Positions 11,817 to 21,981 of a DNA stretch of 64,000 nucleotides are shown here, piece by piece (position 1 is the first letter of the stretch; every line of letters starts with the position of its first letter). The position numbers were made by a program, and so were the translations under genes. The notes below the pieces were generated by a model that had not been told where the DNA came from, made no database searches, and saw only the letters and a list, made by a program, of their open reading frames with translations. The DNA is taken from NCBI RefSeq assembly GCF_026151205.1, contig NC_087080.1, positions 17,149,337 through 17,213,336 on the forward strand, written 5' to 3'. The stretch comes from Bolinopsis microptera (taxonomy: Eukaryota > Ctenophora > Tentaculata > Lobata > Bolinopsidae).

Positions 11817-11998
11817 TGATTCTCAGAGCGAAATCACCACTCATATACAGCACAATTTCATGCTTTGTGTGGAATATCATTTATCAGTTATTTAGAATAT
11901 ATATTCGCATGTATATATTCTAAATAACTGATAAATGATATTCCACACAAAGCATGAAATTGTGCTGTATATGAGTGGTGATTTCGCTCTGAGAATCA

Positions 11999-12070
11999 GG
12001 GTCAGTAGCTCAATTGGTAGAGCAAGAGACGCGAAATCTCGAGGTTCTGGGATCATTCCCCAGTTGTCCC
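11999..12070 (+). tRNA. tRNA-like sequence, pseudogene (right arm)
   Basis: 72 nt fold as a cloverleaf. The acceptor is GGGTCAG/TTGTCCC with one mismatch, the D arm GCTC/GAGC, the anticodon stem GAGA/TCTC around loop CGCGAAA, and the T stem CTGGG/CCCAG around loop ATCATTC. The D arm carries a textbook pol III A box. Position 33 is G instead of U and the T-loop lacks TTCGA, so it is tRNA-derived, not functional. The nominal anticodon would be CGA. Confidence 0.6.
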
Positions 12071-13171
12071 TAGTTTTTCAGAGTTAATCATCACATATAG
12101 ACAGCATGAGAGTAGGCCTGGCCATCTCGAAGTGATAATAATAATTAAATGTTTCGCAGATTGGCAATTGATCGGTGTAGTTGGTGTTGTACACACTGCA
12201 CTGATAACGATATCACGTTGAACGTGTAATGTAAATATAGTGTGGATACATGCGAATATATATTCTAAATAACTGGTTAACAGGTATGGTTAATCGTGTT
12301 CAAAAGGAAATTTGCAATCACTGTCTGAAGAATATTGGAGTAGGGCTTCCCCACTTTGAATGTTTTGTCTCGGTATTGTCGTATACTTAGTACTTACCAG
12401 AATACAAATTTAATATTTCGATTTGATATAAATTCAAAATTAGAACATTCAAATGGTAAAAAATTGTGAATGATTTTCATGGTGAATCAAGTTTCCAAAT
12501 TGTAAAATTTCACCATTTTGTTTGTTTGGGGACCGGTTTTTGGTTCACCAGCTAATGTTTACAAAATCATAAGATACATAACAATATAATTTTATTCAAT
12601 ATAAGTGAGAATGAGAATTAAAAATTATGATGTAACCTTTATCGTTTATTCTTTTTTTTAAACCAAAAACTTTAAAAAACTTCATTCAACATTTCAAATA
12701 AAACAAACAGTTATACTCATCAACCACTTATCATACACTAAAAAGTTGTTTAAAAACGCTACAGTGTACAATTACATGCGGTACATTTTCTTTCGCAATT
12801 TTTAAACTTTCTTCAAAACATCATCAAACAGTATAAGAAAAAAAAACAGATATTTATTCCGGACCATGCCGGTAGTTCTAATGACCAATTTACAAAAATA
12901 GTTATATATAAATAATATTATAATTATTGTCACTACAACAGCTACAGTGATGATTATTTACATAGCTGACTAGTGTCTTATTATTGTGTTAATTATAACT
13001 TAGTGTGGAACCTGACAGTGACTTTATTATTATCTAAGTTAGTGATCAGTTAGTGACTAACATAAAGAGTATACTGTGTTGAAGTAATTAGCTATTATTA
13101 AATGCATAAGTCGGATAACTAGGAGCATAAGTCCCACCTCCCTGGACCTCATTCCCTTCTCCCTCAGTCCC

Positions 13172-13941
13172 TTACATCGCCGCCCAACCGTGCATCACTT
13201 CTTCATAGCTGGGTAGTGGTGGTGCACTAATGTCTGGTGGTGGTGCACTAATGTCTGGTGGTGGTGCACTAATGTCTGGTGGTGGTGCACTAATGTCTGG
13301 TGGTGGTGCATTAATGTCTGGAGGCGGTGCACTAATGTCTGGTGGTGGTGCATTAATGTCTGGAGGCGGTGCACTAAAATCTGGAGGCGGTGAACTAATG
13401 TCTGGCGGTGGTGCACCTATGGCTGGAGGCGGTGCGTTTGCGTCCGGCTGGTATTGGAGGTTGATGTGTTGCACCTGTTCTTGTTGACGAAGTGGGATTG
13501 TACCGATGGTGATGTTCAACGGAACGTTCAGATCATACCCAAACCATAAGGGATGCACACTGAGCACCACAGTGTACATTATATCTATGATGTTACAGTT
13601 GATGAGGCGGGAGGGCGGGAGGGGTGGTAGGAGGAGCCCGACATTACTCCACGTGAAACTGGTACCCGGTGCAATCCTTCCCCTCGTGCGGGTCAATATT
13701 GTCTTGTTTACGGTCTGCTTCTTACCACATGATGATGTGAAAATATTGCTCTCAATCAGCTTTATCTTTGATTTGGTCATGACCTTGTTGCTAAGATTCT
13801 CTATACTAGCGGAAAAGGAAATGCTCTCCCCACACACGAACCCCAGCTTGGGGAAGGAGAGTGAAGCGCTGAGTGGACCAGTAGTACAGCAGAGATATCC
13901 AAACTTTTTACTCCCACTAATGGTCTTCGGATGTGCTGCAC
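13172..13941 (-). CDS. ARRDC copy 3, exon D (arrestin C-domain and proline-rich tail)
   Basis: The last coding exon of an alpha-arrestin. It follows TTATTTCAG and joins in phase to exon C. It reads KKFGYLCCTTGPLSASLSF, FVCGESISFSASIENLSNK, and later WFGYDLNVPLNITIGTIPL. These are the arrestin C-domain landmarks: the G-x-x-I-x-x-x-x-x-I-x-N-x-S strand and the final 'pi.IGTiP' strand. The tail holds about ten copies of a heptapeptide APPPDIS/N and ends APPLPSYEEV...AAM. LPSY is an L/PPxY-type WW-domain ligand, fitting recruitment of NEDD4-family ubiquitin ligases. The stop is at 13172. The frame is open over 256 codons. Confidence 0.85.
13216..13436 (-). repeat. 21-bp coding minisatellite (APPPDIx heptapeptide)
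   Basis: About ten tandem 21-bp units (plus strand GTGGTGCACTAATGTCTGGT and variants) encode the proline-rich heptapeptide in the ARRDC tail. Unit-to-unit differences are mostly GGTGGT versus GGAGGC, which is silent. The opposite strands also read open because 21 is a multiple of three, but those frames are shadows. Confidence 0.9.
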
Positions 13942-14311
13942 CTGAAATAATTTGGTCGATCAGCAGTTATGTTTTAAGATATATTATGAGCTTTGTCGAG
14001 TAAATGTGGTGTATGAGCGTGTCAAATTTTGCAGAAATCTCAGAACTTGTTAAGGCCAGAGGGGGGAGGGTAAATGGCACTTTTCTAGTTTTCATATAAT
14101 ATTTGATAATAGCTGCTGGAGACGAACAAGAAGAAAAAAACCGGATCAAAATCTGACCTTGCGTTCCTGAGATATCGCGCGCTAAATTTTGAGGTTTACC
14201 TGTAATTATATGTTAAACTGGATCTTTAAACGGCTGTAACTTTTTTGACCTTTCGATTCCTTAGTTGAGAAAACCGGCCACTCCCTGATCTTGAGGTTTG
14301 GTACAGTGGTT

Positions 14312-14486
14312 CCTTGGACAATTATCCTTATTTATGGTGCAGCGATTTTTTTTATTTGAATCGGTTCTCGAATTATGAGGTTAACCATGTCAAAAATTCG
14401 ACAAATTTAGTTGGTTAACCTCATAATTCGAGAAACGAGTCAAATAAAAAAATCGCTGCACCTAATGTCTAGATAGTTGTCCAAGG
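14312..14486. mobile_element. MITE-like inverted-repeat element, copy 1
   Basis: 175 bp from CCTTGGACAA to TTGTCCAAGG, with arms of about 75 bp (AATCGGTTCTCGAATTATGA ... and its complement) around a loop of about 25 bp, so almost the whole element is hairpin. The second copy is at 15054-15228. The left flanks of both copies (about 50 bp) also match, while the right flanks differ. Confidence 0.65.
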
Positions 14487-14748
14487 TAGTGTTGCAAGTA
14501 AGAGAGGCATACAGTTATATACTTCTTTTAATGAAAATGAATAAGAACTTCGTGAATTACTTGGTTTGGTCAGAAATGCACGTATACACAGGGGACCCGC
14601 TATCCTAGCAAAGACTCCAGAACACTTTATTGTTTTCACAGAGCTGGAGTGTAGAAATAGTCAAAGCTATTGTTTATTTCATTATACGATGAGACACCAT
14701 TAATTACATCCTTTCAGCGCTGATATATAACAAATAATTTGAGGTTAA

Positions 14749-14852
14749 ATGGCGGAGAAGACAGAAGAAAACACATCGGCAAAGTCAATGGACGGCTATA
14801 CAGCAACGTGGCTAGTGGCCCGCCTGCACGGAGGGGACGGAACGGTTAACAG
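14749..14852 (+). CDS. Candidate first coding exon of an unidentified gene
   Basis: The ORF starts at an ATG in a GAGGTTAAATGG context and reads MAEKTEENTSAKSMDGYTA, then TWLVARLHGGDGTVNR, ending AACAG before a GTATGG donor. The length is 34 codons plus 2 nt. The same sequence occurs at about 11566-11664 without the ATG, and there the SINE-like element is inserted across the splice junction. I do not recognise the protein and no downstream exon was found. Confidence 0.3.
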
Positions 14853-15053
14853 GTATGGTTAATCGTGTTCAAAAGGGAATTTGCAATCACTGTCTGAAGA
14901 ATATTGGAGTAGGGCTTCCCCACTTTGAATGTTTTGTCTCGGTATTGTCGTATACTTAGTACTTACCAGAATACAAATTTAATATTTCGATATTTCGATT
15001 CCTTAGTTGAGAAAACCGGCCACTCCCTGATCTTGAGGTTTGGTACAGTGGTT

Positions 15054-15228
15054 CCTTGGACAATTATCCTTATTTATGGTGCAGCGATTTTTTTTATTTG
15101 AATCGGTTCTCGAATTATGAGGTTAACCATGTCAAAAATTCGACAAATTTAGTTGGTTAACCTCATAATTCGAGAAACGAGTCAAATAAAAAAATCGCTG
15201 CACCTAATGTCTAGATAGTTGTCCAAGG
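15054..15228. mobile_element. MITE-like inverted-repeat element, copy 2
   Basis: Nearly identical to 14312-14486, including about 50 bp of upstream flank beginning TCGATTCCTTAGTTGAG. The shared left flank suggests that either the true element is longer on that side or both copies arose by local duplication. Confidence 0.65.
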
Positions 15229-16133
15229 AACTAGTTGTTTTAAACGATTTTACTGATAAGAGAGCAACTGTTACGGCACAAAGAAGCGCAAGCATTACTA
15301 GCAATATAAGTGTCCAAGTTACCCTCCTAGTCTCCTACACAATTTGAACTTTTTCGTCATATTTGAACTAACTATGAATTGATTGTGGGTATAAAATAAA
15401 ATTTTGTTTTACTAACAAGAAATGCACCGGTTTTCTTTTGTGGATGGCCGCTCAATTTCCCGATCCGTGATGGCTTATTTTACTAAATTCAATATAACCT
15501 GGGTCAAAGGTCAGCGCTTATGTGTAATTGTATTGCGCGAACGTTTTTCTATCGCGCATTCTTAAAATCGAGTCTAAAAACCTATCTTCTCCTACAATTT
15601 TTGAGCAATCACCCTCAAAATTTCAGGATATGTTCTTAGGATCAGTTAGAGGCCCCCTTAATCACTGATCACTTCTTATTGATCTATAAGAACATTTGTT
15701 GTTTTGAGATACGAACATTTTATGTTTAATTTCAATTCTGTATTTTATGTAGGGTCGGCACTAATATCTTTAAATGGTTTAACCGTCGTATTTTTATTTA
15801 GCTGAAATAGATTTTTTAATTTATGTTTTATAATTATGTACATTTTTCTCACTCCAGCTGCAGTCTGGTAGTGTCGAGATTCATGAATGTTTTTCTAGCC
15901 TTCTTTATATCAATAAATCATATTGTTGCCTCATTGCTAAAAGAACTGGATTCTTCCAGGAAGCATCCCGTGCACAGAGCTTGGTCTACATATATATTAA
16001 ATTATTAACCATTCATTCTGTATGTGCACGAAAATTTATTTCAATCAATCATTGTAGATATATTTTGGTCTTCAAGTGTAAATGTAATTGTAATACATTA
16101 ATGTAAAATGTGTTTAAAAAAAAGAAAACTCAC

Positions 16134-16244
16134 CGTACATATCCTGGTTGAGGTCGATTGTTGACACAACTGTGACATCAAGAAAAATGTACAGAGGTTT
16201 CTTTTTTCTTCTAATTTTAACAGTCAAGTCATACTGGACCCTCC
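16134..16244 (-). CDS. ARRDC copy 3, exon C
   Basis: Same as 613-723: GRVQYDLTVKIRRKKK and onward, acceptor CACAG, donor GTGAGT. It ends with one base of a glycine codon that exon D completes (G|GT GCA GCA), which validates the join to 13941. Confidence 0.8.
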
Positions 16245-16420
16245 CTGTGGGTATGTGTTGTAAGTTTCAATCTGTGTCGCTGTGTGTAATCGAGTTTCAA
16301 GTTAAATCTCAAAATCACAAACGATATGCAATGATAAATCATCATTATGTCAATTGTTCAATTTAGACTTTGGATTTAGACTTGATGCAAATTTAGACTC
16401 GATGCAAATTTAAGCTATAA

Positions 16421-16631
16421 TATTGAGATATTATTGGAGCCGTGGGCTTCATAGTATAGAGGAAGTCGTAAAGAGAGAGGAGAATGCACTCACTACTTAT
16501 GTGGTGAAGAGTAGAGACCCAGAACTGATTGCTCTGAAGGACTACTTTGTCAAAGACAAGAAGAGATAGAGAAAGAAACTGACCGAACACAACGCGAGGA
16601 AATACGCAAGGAGAAGTGGACAGCTAATATT
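16421..16631 (+). pseudogene. LINE ORF2 remnant, duplicate copy
   Basis: Duplicate of 900-1110 with three or four substitutions, reading RGLHSIEEVVKREENAL. It keeps the same internal TAG. Confidence 0.45.
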
Positions 16632-17106
16632 AATAGCAATTGTTGCAATTTTTTGAATTTGCATATCATGAAGATCATCTGCCTGTATCCATACTACTTA
16701 ATATAACATTAGTAACAGTTTGATTACAAGATGATTTCATCGATATTATTTACGAGATATGGATCTTTAAAGAGCACAACAATTACAAGTTAAGACTCCT
16801 AAAATAGCTTATCAAATATTTATTCATTATTGCTGTAGCCTGTATTTATGATATGTTTAGAAGTTATAAATTAAAATTAAAGGGAGATTTGCAGGTGAAT
16901 GATATAGTCAGCTGCAACAATTATACATATCAAAGTAGTATGTAAAACGGTATCAATTGTGTGGACAGTAACCATAATGATAACGACTGTCCATCATAAT
17001 GCCAGATATCTCCACTGATTATGACTAATTATCATGATAATAATAGATAACTCTAATTGCAGTAAATATGTATAACCCCAGGTCACGAAGCAAATCACCC
17101 ACTTAC

Positions 17107-17223
17107 CATGCTTTCCAGTGAAAGTGGCGGGTATGTTCGTGGGAAGAGTTATAGAGAAGGGCAAGTTGTGACGTCCAGCCGGAAGCTTGCTCTCCTCCCT
17201 GCCGTCCCCGATAAGATACAGTT
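17107..17223 (-). CDS. ARRDC copy 3, exon B
   Basis: Identical in structure to 1586-1702. It carries LPAGRHNLPFSITLP and FTGKHG, the most diagnostic part of the alpha-arrestin N-domain. Confidence 0.8.
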
Positions 17224-17440
17224 CTATGTTAAGGTAGGTCTCAGAGTTTTTATAGTGAATTGTGTGGTTTCTCTCTCCTCCACTCTGCTCTGTCCAAGCA
17301 ACCTACGGAAGATACCCTGAGTTAAATAACCCATGACCCAGCAAAGTCCCCTATCATTGGTACACTCCCGATCACGAGCACGTGACTGTCCGCATATAGA
17401 CGATTTACACATTTAGTTTGATAGCTCCTGCTAAACTTAC

Positions 17441-17482
17441 TTTTCGTATCAATTATATGTTTTAAATAATCCCGCTCCAGAT
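17441..17482 (-). CDS. Candidate short exon between ARRDC exons A and B
   Basis: 42 nt preceded by ATATCCTAG and followed by GTAAGTTT read LERDYLKHIIDTK and end in phase 1, exactly what exon B requires (joined ...DTKKLYLIGD). Its 5' phase needs one carried base, which exon A (phase 0) does not supply. Either another microexon is missing or this is a coincidence. The same sequence lies in the left repeat at 1920-1961. Confidence 0.35.
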
Positions 17483-18099
17483 CTAGGATATAATAATAAT
17501 AATAATACATTGTTGCAGTTGTTTCTCTTGCTTTCTTCCCTTGATTTGCAAGCCCTCTTTCTAGTATAAATATTGTGTTTAGTATTTTGTATCAATATTC
17601 TTGTATTGATTGTGGTAATTTGTGTGTCAGATTTCAGTAATAGGTGTTTGCTGAATTACTGTATTATACATTCTGTGACTCTAGCGAGTTGTAGTGAGTC
17701 CCATCTCTTGCCCTCTAAGCCCTGTTTCTTGTTTATACTGTATACAACAAATCATACTTATGTAATAAACATTTTTTTGTAGTGAAGGGTTGTTTGAATC
17801 TCTATTTGCTAAGTTATATAATATACACTTGGTGATCGTTTCTCCCGTTTTTCTTCCCTTGCATTGCAAAAACAATCAATACATAATGTTATATTCATAA
17901 ATAAATTCAAATTTCAATTTCAACCATATATACAGCACGCCGGGCAAGCCCTGTCTCTTGTAAAAACAACCACTTTTGTAGATACACACAGTGTCTACGC
18001 CTTTATCCTCTGGTCTCTAGGGTCAGCTGACTCCAGGCCAGATGAAAATTACCGATTGCCAAGGTTTGATGCCTAGGCGGTCGAGACCTCTTATTGAGA

Positions 18100-19210
18100 G
18101 GTCTTAACAATGTCACTGAAAAAGTACTTCCTTTGGAAAGAAAATAAGTCACACGGAACCAGAATGATAGACCTAACGCAGCAACATTTCAAGGATCTGG
18201 CCTATTACACTCAGGCAGACATAATGAGCTACAAAAATAAGATCTGGATTGACAGCATCGAAACAAATCTGCAATGCAGAACTGTCAGTAAGAACAAGGA
18301 GACCAAGATACTCGGTGCGATCACAAAGATCAAAAACAGTGGGCTGCTCCTAGACAAAAACAACTTCTTATTCGGGCACAATATGAGTAAAAATCTAGAC
18401 AGCCAAATAATGGACTACATTCACGGCAGCTCGCCACTCTTTGCGAATATCCAAAAGGTCATGGGTGGTGGCAGTGGTGAGGCCTGTCGTTTCTGCAACA
18501 GCTTCAATGATTCTCCTGTACACCAGCTCCTATTGTGTCTGGAGGTGCAAGACACCAGTTACCTGCAACTAAAAGAATAGAAGAGCTGGGTGGGGCTGAC
18601 TCACATTACTATCTAGATGAAGTGTTAACAAAAATCAGCACACAAAAAGTATTCATTAGAAGAGTCGAATTCCTTTGGGTACAAAATGATGCTCTCAAGG
18701 ATTTATCCAACTAAAAGATCATAAAATAATGACTCTGCAAACATCTCAGAGAAATAATACCACCGTAAAGAATAAAGAGGGGGATCCTGGACCCCGAAAT
18801 CCACCACTTTTCTGTACTTTCAGAGGTACCAATGTGGCAGATAACCAGGGCTCATGCTGCCGCTGAGCTAAAGCAGTAGAGGGGATGGCGGCTTCTCTAG
18901 GATCTAACACGTCCTGAAGCAGACCAACACTATGTCCCAACGCACTGGTGTTGGGATGTCTGCCCCCGGTACCTGTCCGGGTCAATAAAGCAGTCAAGCA
19001 TCATGTATGTTATGTTGAGCATTCTCAACCAACAAATGTGGGAACCCCCACGAAAGACCAAAACAGATCTAAAGAGACACTTAACAACATTGGAAAAATA
19101 GACTTCAATTTGTTTATATAATTTATAAAGCATATATTATTGCCCACGTTAAGGGGCCTGTTAATAATTTAGTAAATTATTTGCTATTTTAGATTTAATA
19201 ATAATAAAAA
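18100..19210 (+). mobile_element. 5'-truncated LINE insertion, duplicate copy
   Basis: Duplicate of 2579-3688 within the long direct repeat, with the same 11-bp target duplication. The ORF from 18110 ends at LQLKE because of an extra A relative to the left copy. The remaining codons (ELGGADSHYYLDEVLTK and onward) lie in another frame up to about 18710. It sits in the intron between exons A and B of ARRDC copy 3, inserted opposite to the host gene. Confidence 0.8.
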
Positions 19211-19271
19211 TCTTATTGAGACCCGATATAATAATAATATAATATAACTCAGATTATGTAATTACACTTAC

Positions 19272-19433
19272 ATTGGCGTCACCATGCATTTCCAAGGTAA
19301 TCGCACGGAAGTCAAGCTCAGCTGCTAATTTGAGAAACACCTCTCCTGCTATGGTCTGTCCGGGAGAGTATACTGGCAGAGGGTTCCGGTTGTGAAGCCG
19401 GATCTCAAACTTTGTTATCGATTCCTTTTCCAT
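19272..19433 (-). CDS. ARRDC copy 3, exon A
   Basis: 54 residues, MEKESITKFEIRL ... NPLPVYSPGQTIAGEVF ... EMHGDAN, then GTAAGT. Relative to copy 1 it has Leu at residue 19 and Glu at residue 31. With exons B, C and D it makes a near-complete alpha-arrestin. Only the short segment between GDAN and the exon B start is unresolved. Confidence 0.78.
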
Positions 19434-19535
19434 CTTCAATAACAGAAATTCAGAGTCTGTTATTGATTTTAAAATCAAAATTTAGATGCATATTTAGATG
19501 CATATTTTTGATATATGCAATTTGTGTTGTATATA

Positions 19536-20770
19536 TACAGGGTGGCCCAGAAGTAACTGCCCAAACGCAACCCTTTAATAACTCACGTAATTCTTCTTAG
19601 ATAGAATTGCACAGAAATTTCAGAGATTATAGATATGGGTCAAACTTAGATTTCCTAAAAGTTTCGTCAAATTTAATTAATTACAGTGGGTGTGGCATGC
19701 GACTCCCTCTTTTTCGCTATTGTCACCATAACATAAAGTGATAACGCTTTCAGCTAGGAACTTTAAAGTTTCTAGACATATTTGATCTGATATTATTATT
19801 ATAACCAACATTGCTTATATTCTGCCTTGTAAACAAAGAGCAAATCTTCTTAATGCCTTCTTCCTGTCCTAAAACTAAAACTTCATCCTATTAAAGTAAA
19901 GGCCTGTTGTTACCACAAGCTATTATACCGTCCCTCTCAAAAACATGCCTCAGCCTCCATCAAAAACAATTTTAGTTTTCAGTCCTTCTAGTTTCCAAAA
20001 ATCTACCGAGCTAGTGTTCTGGTGTGCACAAAAGCCCCTAAGCCCGTGCATTCCTTGCCCCCGCTAGCTGCCAGTCCTTGACAAACTTCCAATAGCAAAG
20101 ATCAACTAGTCATTTACAAATTGAGCACTATACAATTTTAATTGTTTTAAATATTGACTTTGTAAAATGAGCTAAAACATTGATTTATTAGTTTCATTAG
20201 TTTCATTGATAATTGAATTGCTTTCCCAAAATTTCAAGTTGGTTTTTCACAATTTAACCGAGTTATGGCTCTTTTAAGATATTGCTGATACTTGATCTTG
20301 GCACTTAAGCAGTGATTTCGTCACCCAATCAGTAATCTCATCGAAAGCTATTCGCTAGCGAGCAACAATGAGCTTCATTATGCGGTAACGAGTATGTTCA
20401 ATGTTGGTGGATGAGGAGCTGATCACTATGATTGAATAGTGACGTTCCTTAGAACCAATTTGAAATTTTAAGGAAAATGCTTTAATATTTTTTATATTAT
20501 AATAAATAATAATAAATAATAATATTGAATATCAAACCAAATATGTTTAGAAAATTTAAAGTTTTTAGCTAAAAGCGTAATCACTTTATGGTGGCAGTAG
20601 CGAAAAAGGGATTGGCGCGCCACACCCAATGTAATTTATTAAATTTGACGAATCTTTCAGGAAATCCAAGTTTAACATGACCCATATATTTTAATTTTTG
20701 AAATTTCTTTGCTTTGCAATTCTAAAAATATTTGCGTGAGGTATTAAAGGGTTGCGTGTTCATATAGCCG
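19536..20770. mobile_element. Candidate non-autonomous TIR element, duplicate copy
   Basis: Counterpart of 4014-5212 in the right long repeat. It carries an extra AT-rich block of about 36 bp at about 20490 with TAATAATAAATAA-type sequence, which may itself be a microsatellite expansion. Confidence 0.55.
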
Positions 20771-21140
20771 TACCATGTGTATACACGTACGGCGGTCGCG
20801 CGCTACTAACGCTCTGGTTAGAGCAAGGTTGCGTGTGCAGTGTGAAAAGTTTCTTTTGGGACACATTGTATTTTAAATGTAATAGATTTGATTTTGTTTC
20901 ATATGATCTAATGCGCGGCTTCTACCATTAAGTACGTTTACGATGCACAGGGGGGCTAAAACATAAAATCAGGTTTTCAATAAAACGGTGCCTTTTGTAG
21001 TTGAACTTCGCCAACAGTTGCGTTCGTCCAATGAAATCGCTGAATTTTGCAAGTCATTATGAATAATTGAATTACATACAATCATACATTCATAAGCGGA
21101 GCTTGGCTTACATTTGATACATGTTTCGAATCGGCGGCGC

Positions 21141-21981
21141 GCGCTTCGCGCGCGAAAAGTGGCATGCAACGTATGTCAAGCAATTACATAATGCAGTTTT
21201 AATACTTTCAACACTACTATATAACAAATAATTTGAGGATGTACCATGGAAGTCTAGAGTACCCGCAACAAAGAATGCAGCTGTAAACGACTTGGTAATG
21301 GGGTGCATGTGAGCTCTTGGGGCCAGTGGCATCAGAAGACTGGCTATCAGCCTTGGAAATAAGATGAGTTTTCTTTAGATTCATGACACATCCGCACTGC
21401 ATCTCCATCACCATGACACAAACATTCTTTCCTCCATTACCCCACCCTTGCCTAGCCCCACCCCTCCCTCCCTCTACCTGTTGCGGGTACTCTGGACTGC
21501 ATGGACATCCTTGAATAGAGGTAATTTTTATAGTAGTGTTGTGGTATTATCTTGAGTACATGTATCTATTATCTATATTCTATATCAACAAACTAGTGTA
21601 GACGCCCTATCTAGCCCAACCCTTCCCTTAACCCTCTTCAGCCCCTTTACTCTATAATACATTGTACTCTTATCCCACGCCCAACCTGCTATAGACATTA
21701 AATTATCTCTATCCCTCCCCTTTGGGACCTTGCAGTCCAACCCGCCCCCGCTCCCCTGCCACAACATCACCACTACATACCACCATACACTCATTTATTT
21801 AGGCTTTGTGCTCTTTGAAAATTCTCTCTGCTTATTCCTCTTGTTTAATCTATCTTTCCATTTGATATCACTCACTCATTTCAAAACTGTTTTACTCTCA
21901 TCATCTTATTTTCAGGCTGTTGGTTGGTTCGATGGTGTCCTGGCCCCAATCTCATCATGTGCTCCCTACCATTCTCTCTTC
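21141..21981 (+). other. 5' region of the LINE and junction
   Basis: The junction with the long repeat falls at a palindromic GCGCGCTTCGCGCGC near 21136-21152. An imperfect 33-bp inverted repeat (21238-21271 against 21478-21511, GTTGCGGGTACTCT core) follows. From about 21600 the strand is pyrimidine-rich and rises smoothly into ORF1, so this is probably the LINE 5' UTR with an internal promoter. The exact 5' end was not found. The frame is open from about 21730, but the first in-frame ATG is 21982. Confidence 0.45.

Larger units (their letters stand above)
11672..12274. mobile_element. Palindromic tRNA-derived (SINE-like) element with 13-bp TSD
   Basis: Flanked by GGTTAACAGGTAT at 11659-11671 and 12275-12287. 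The paralogous block at 14837-14870 has this sequence once, uninterrupted. The element contains two head-to-head copies of a tRNA-like unit in an almost perfect palindrome of about 238 bp per arm centred near 11907. About 130 bp of extra sequence follows on the right and ends by repeating the palindrome core (CATGCGAATATATATTC). The left end reads as an (ATA)n tail on the minus strand. The TSD and tail indicate LINE-mediated insertion of a SINE-like RNA or cDNA. Confidence 0.8.
11491..12425 (+). repeat. Paralogous block carrying the SINE-like insertion (copy of 14668-14999)
   Basis: After removing the insertion at 11672-12274 and one TSD, 11491-11671 plus 12288-12425 matches 14668-14999. One difference is that GAGGCGGAG here replaces GAGGTTAAATGGCGGAG there, so the ATG of the exon-like ORF is missing in this copy. 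Confidence 0.85.
15522..21140. repeat. Near-identical long direct repeat, right copy
   Basis: Second copy of 1-5585 in the same orientation. Differences include a one-base A insertion near 18577, a few changes in ARRDC exon A, and an AT-rich block of about 36 bp (TAATAATAAATAA-like) at about 20490 that the left copy lacks. It ends next to the 5' side of the LINE that starts the following region. Confidence 0.95.

Noticed and set aside
11999-12070. A working tRNA-Ser(CGA) gene
   Set aside because: Position 33 is G, the T-loop lacks TTCGA, the acceptor has a mismatch, and it is one half of a mobile palindrome.
13230-13487. Plus-strand Gly-rich ORF over the ARRDC tail
   Set aside because: Shadow of the 21-bp coding minisatellite. 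The minus-strand frame joins the arrestin C-domain and has matching splice phase.
21730-21981. N-terminal extension of LINE ORF1
   Set aside because: The frame is open but has no ATG before 21982, and the extension is hydrophobic and pyrimidine-driven, typical of a 5' UTR.
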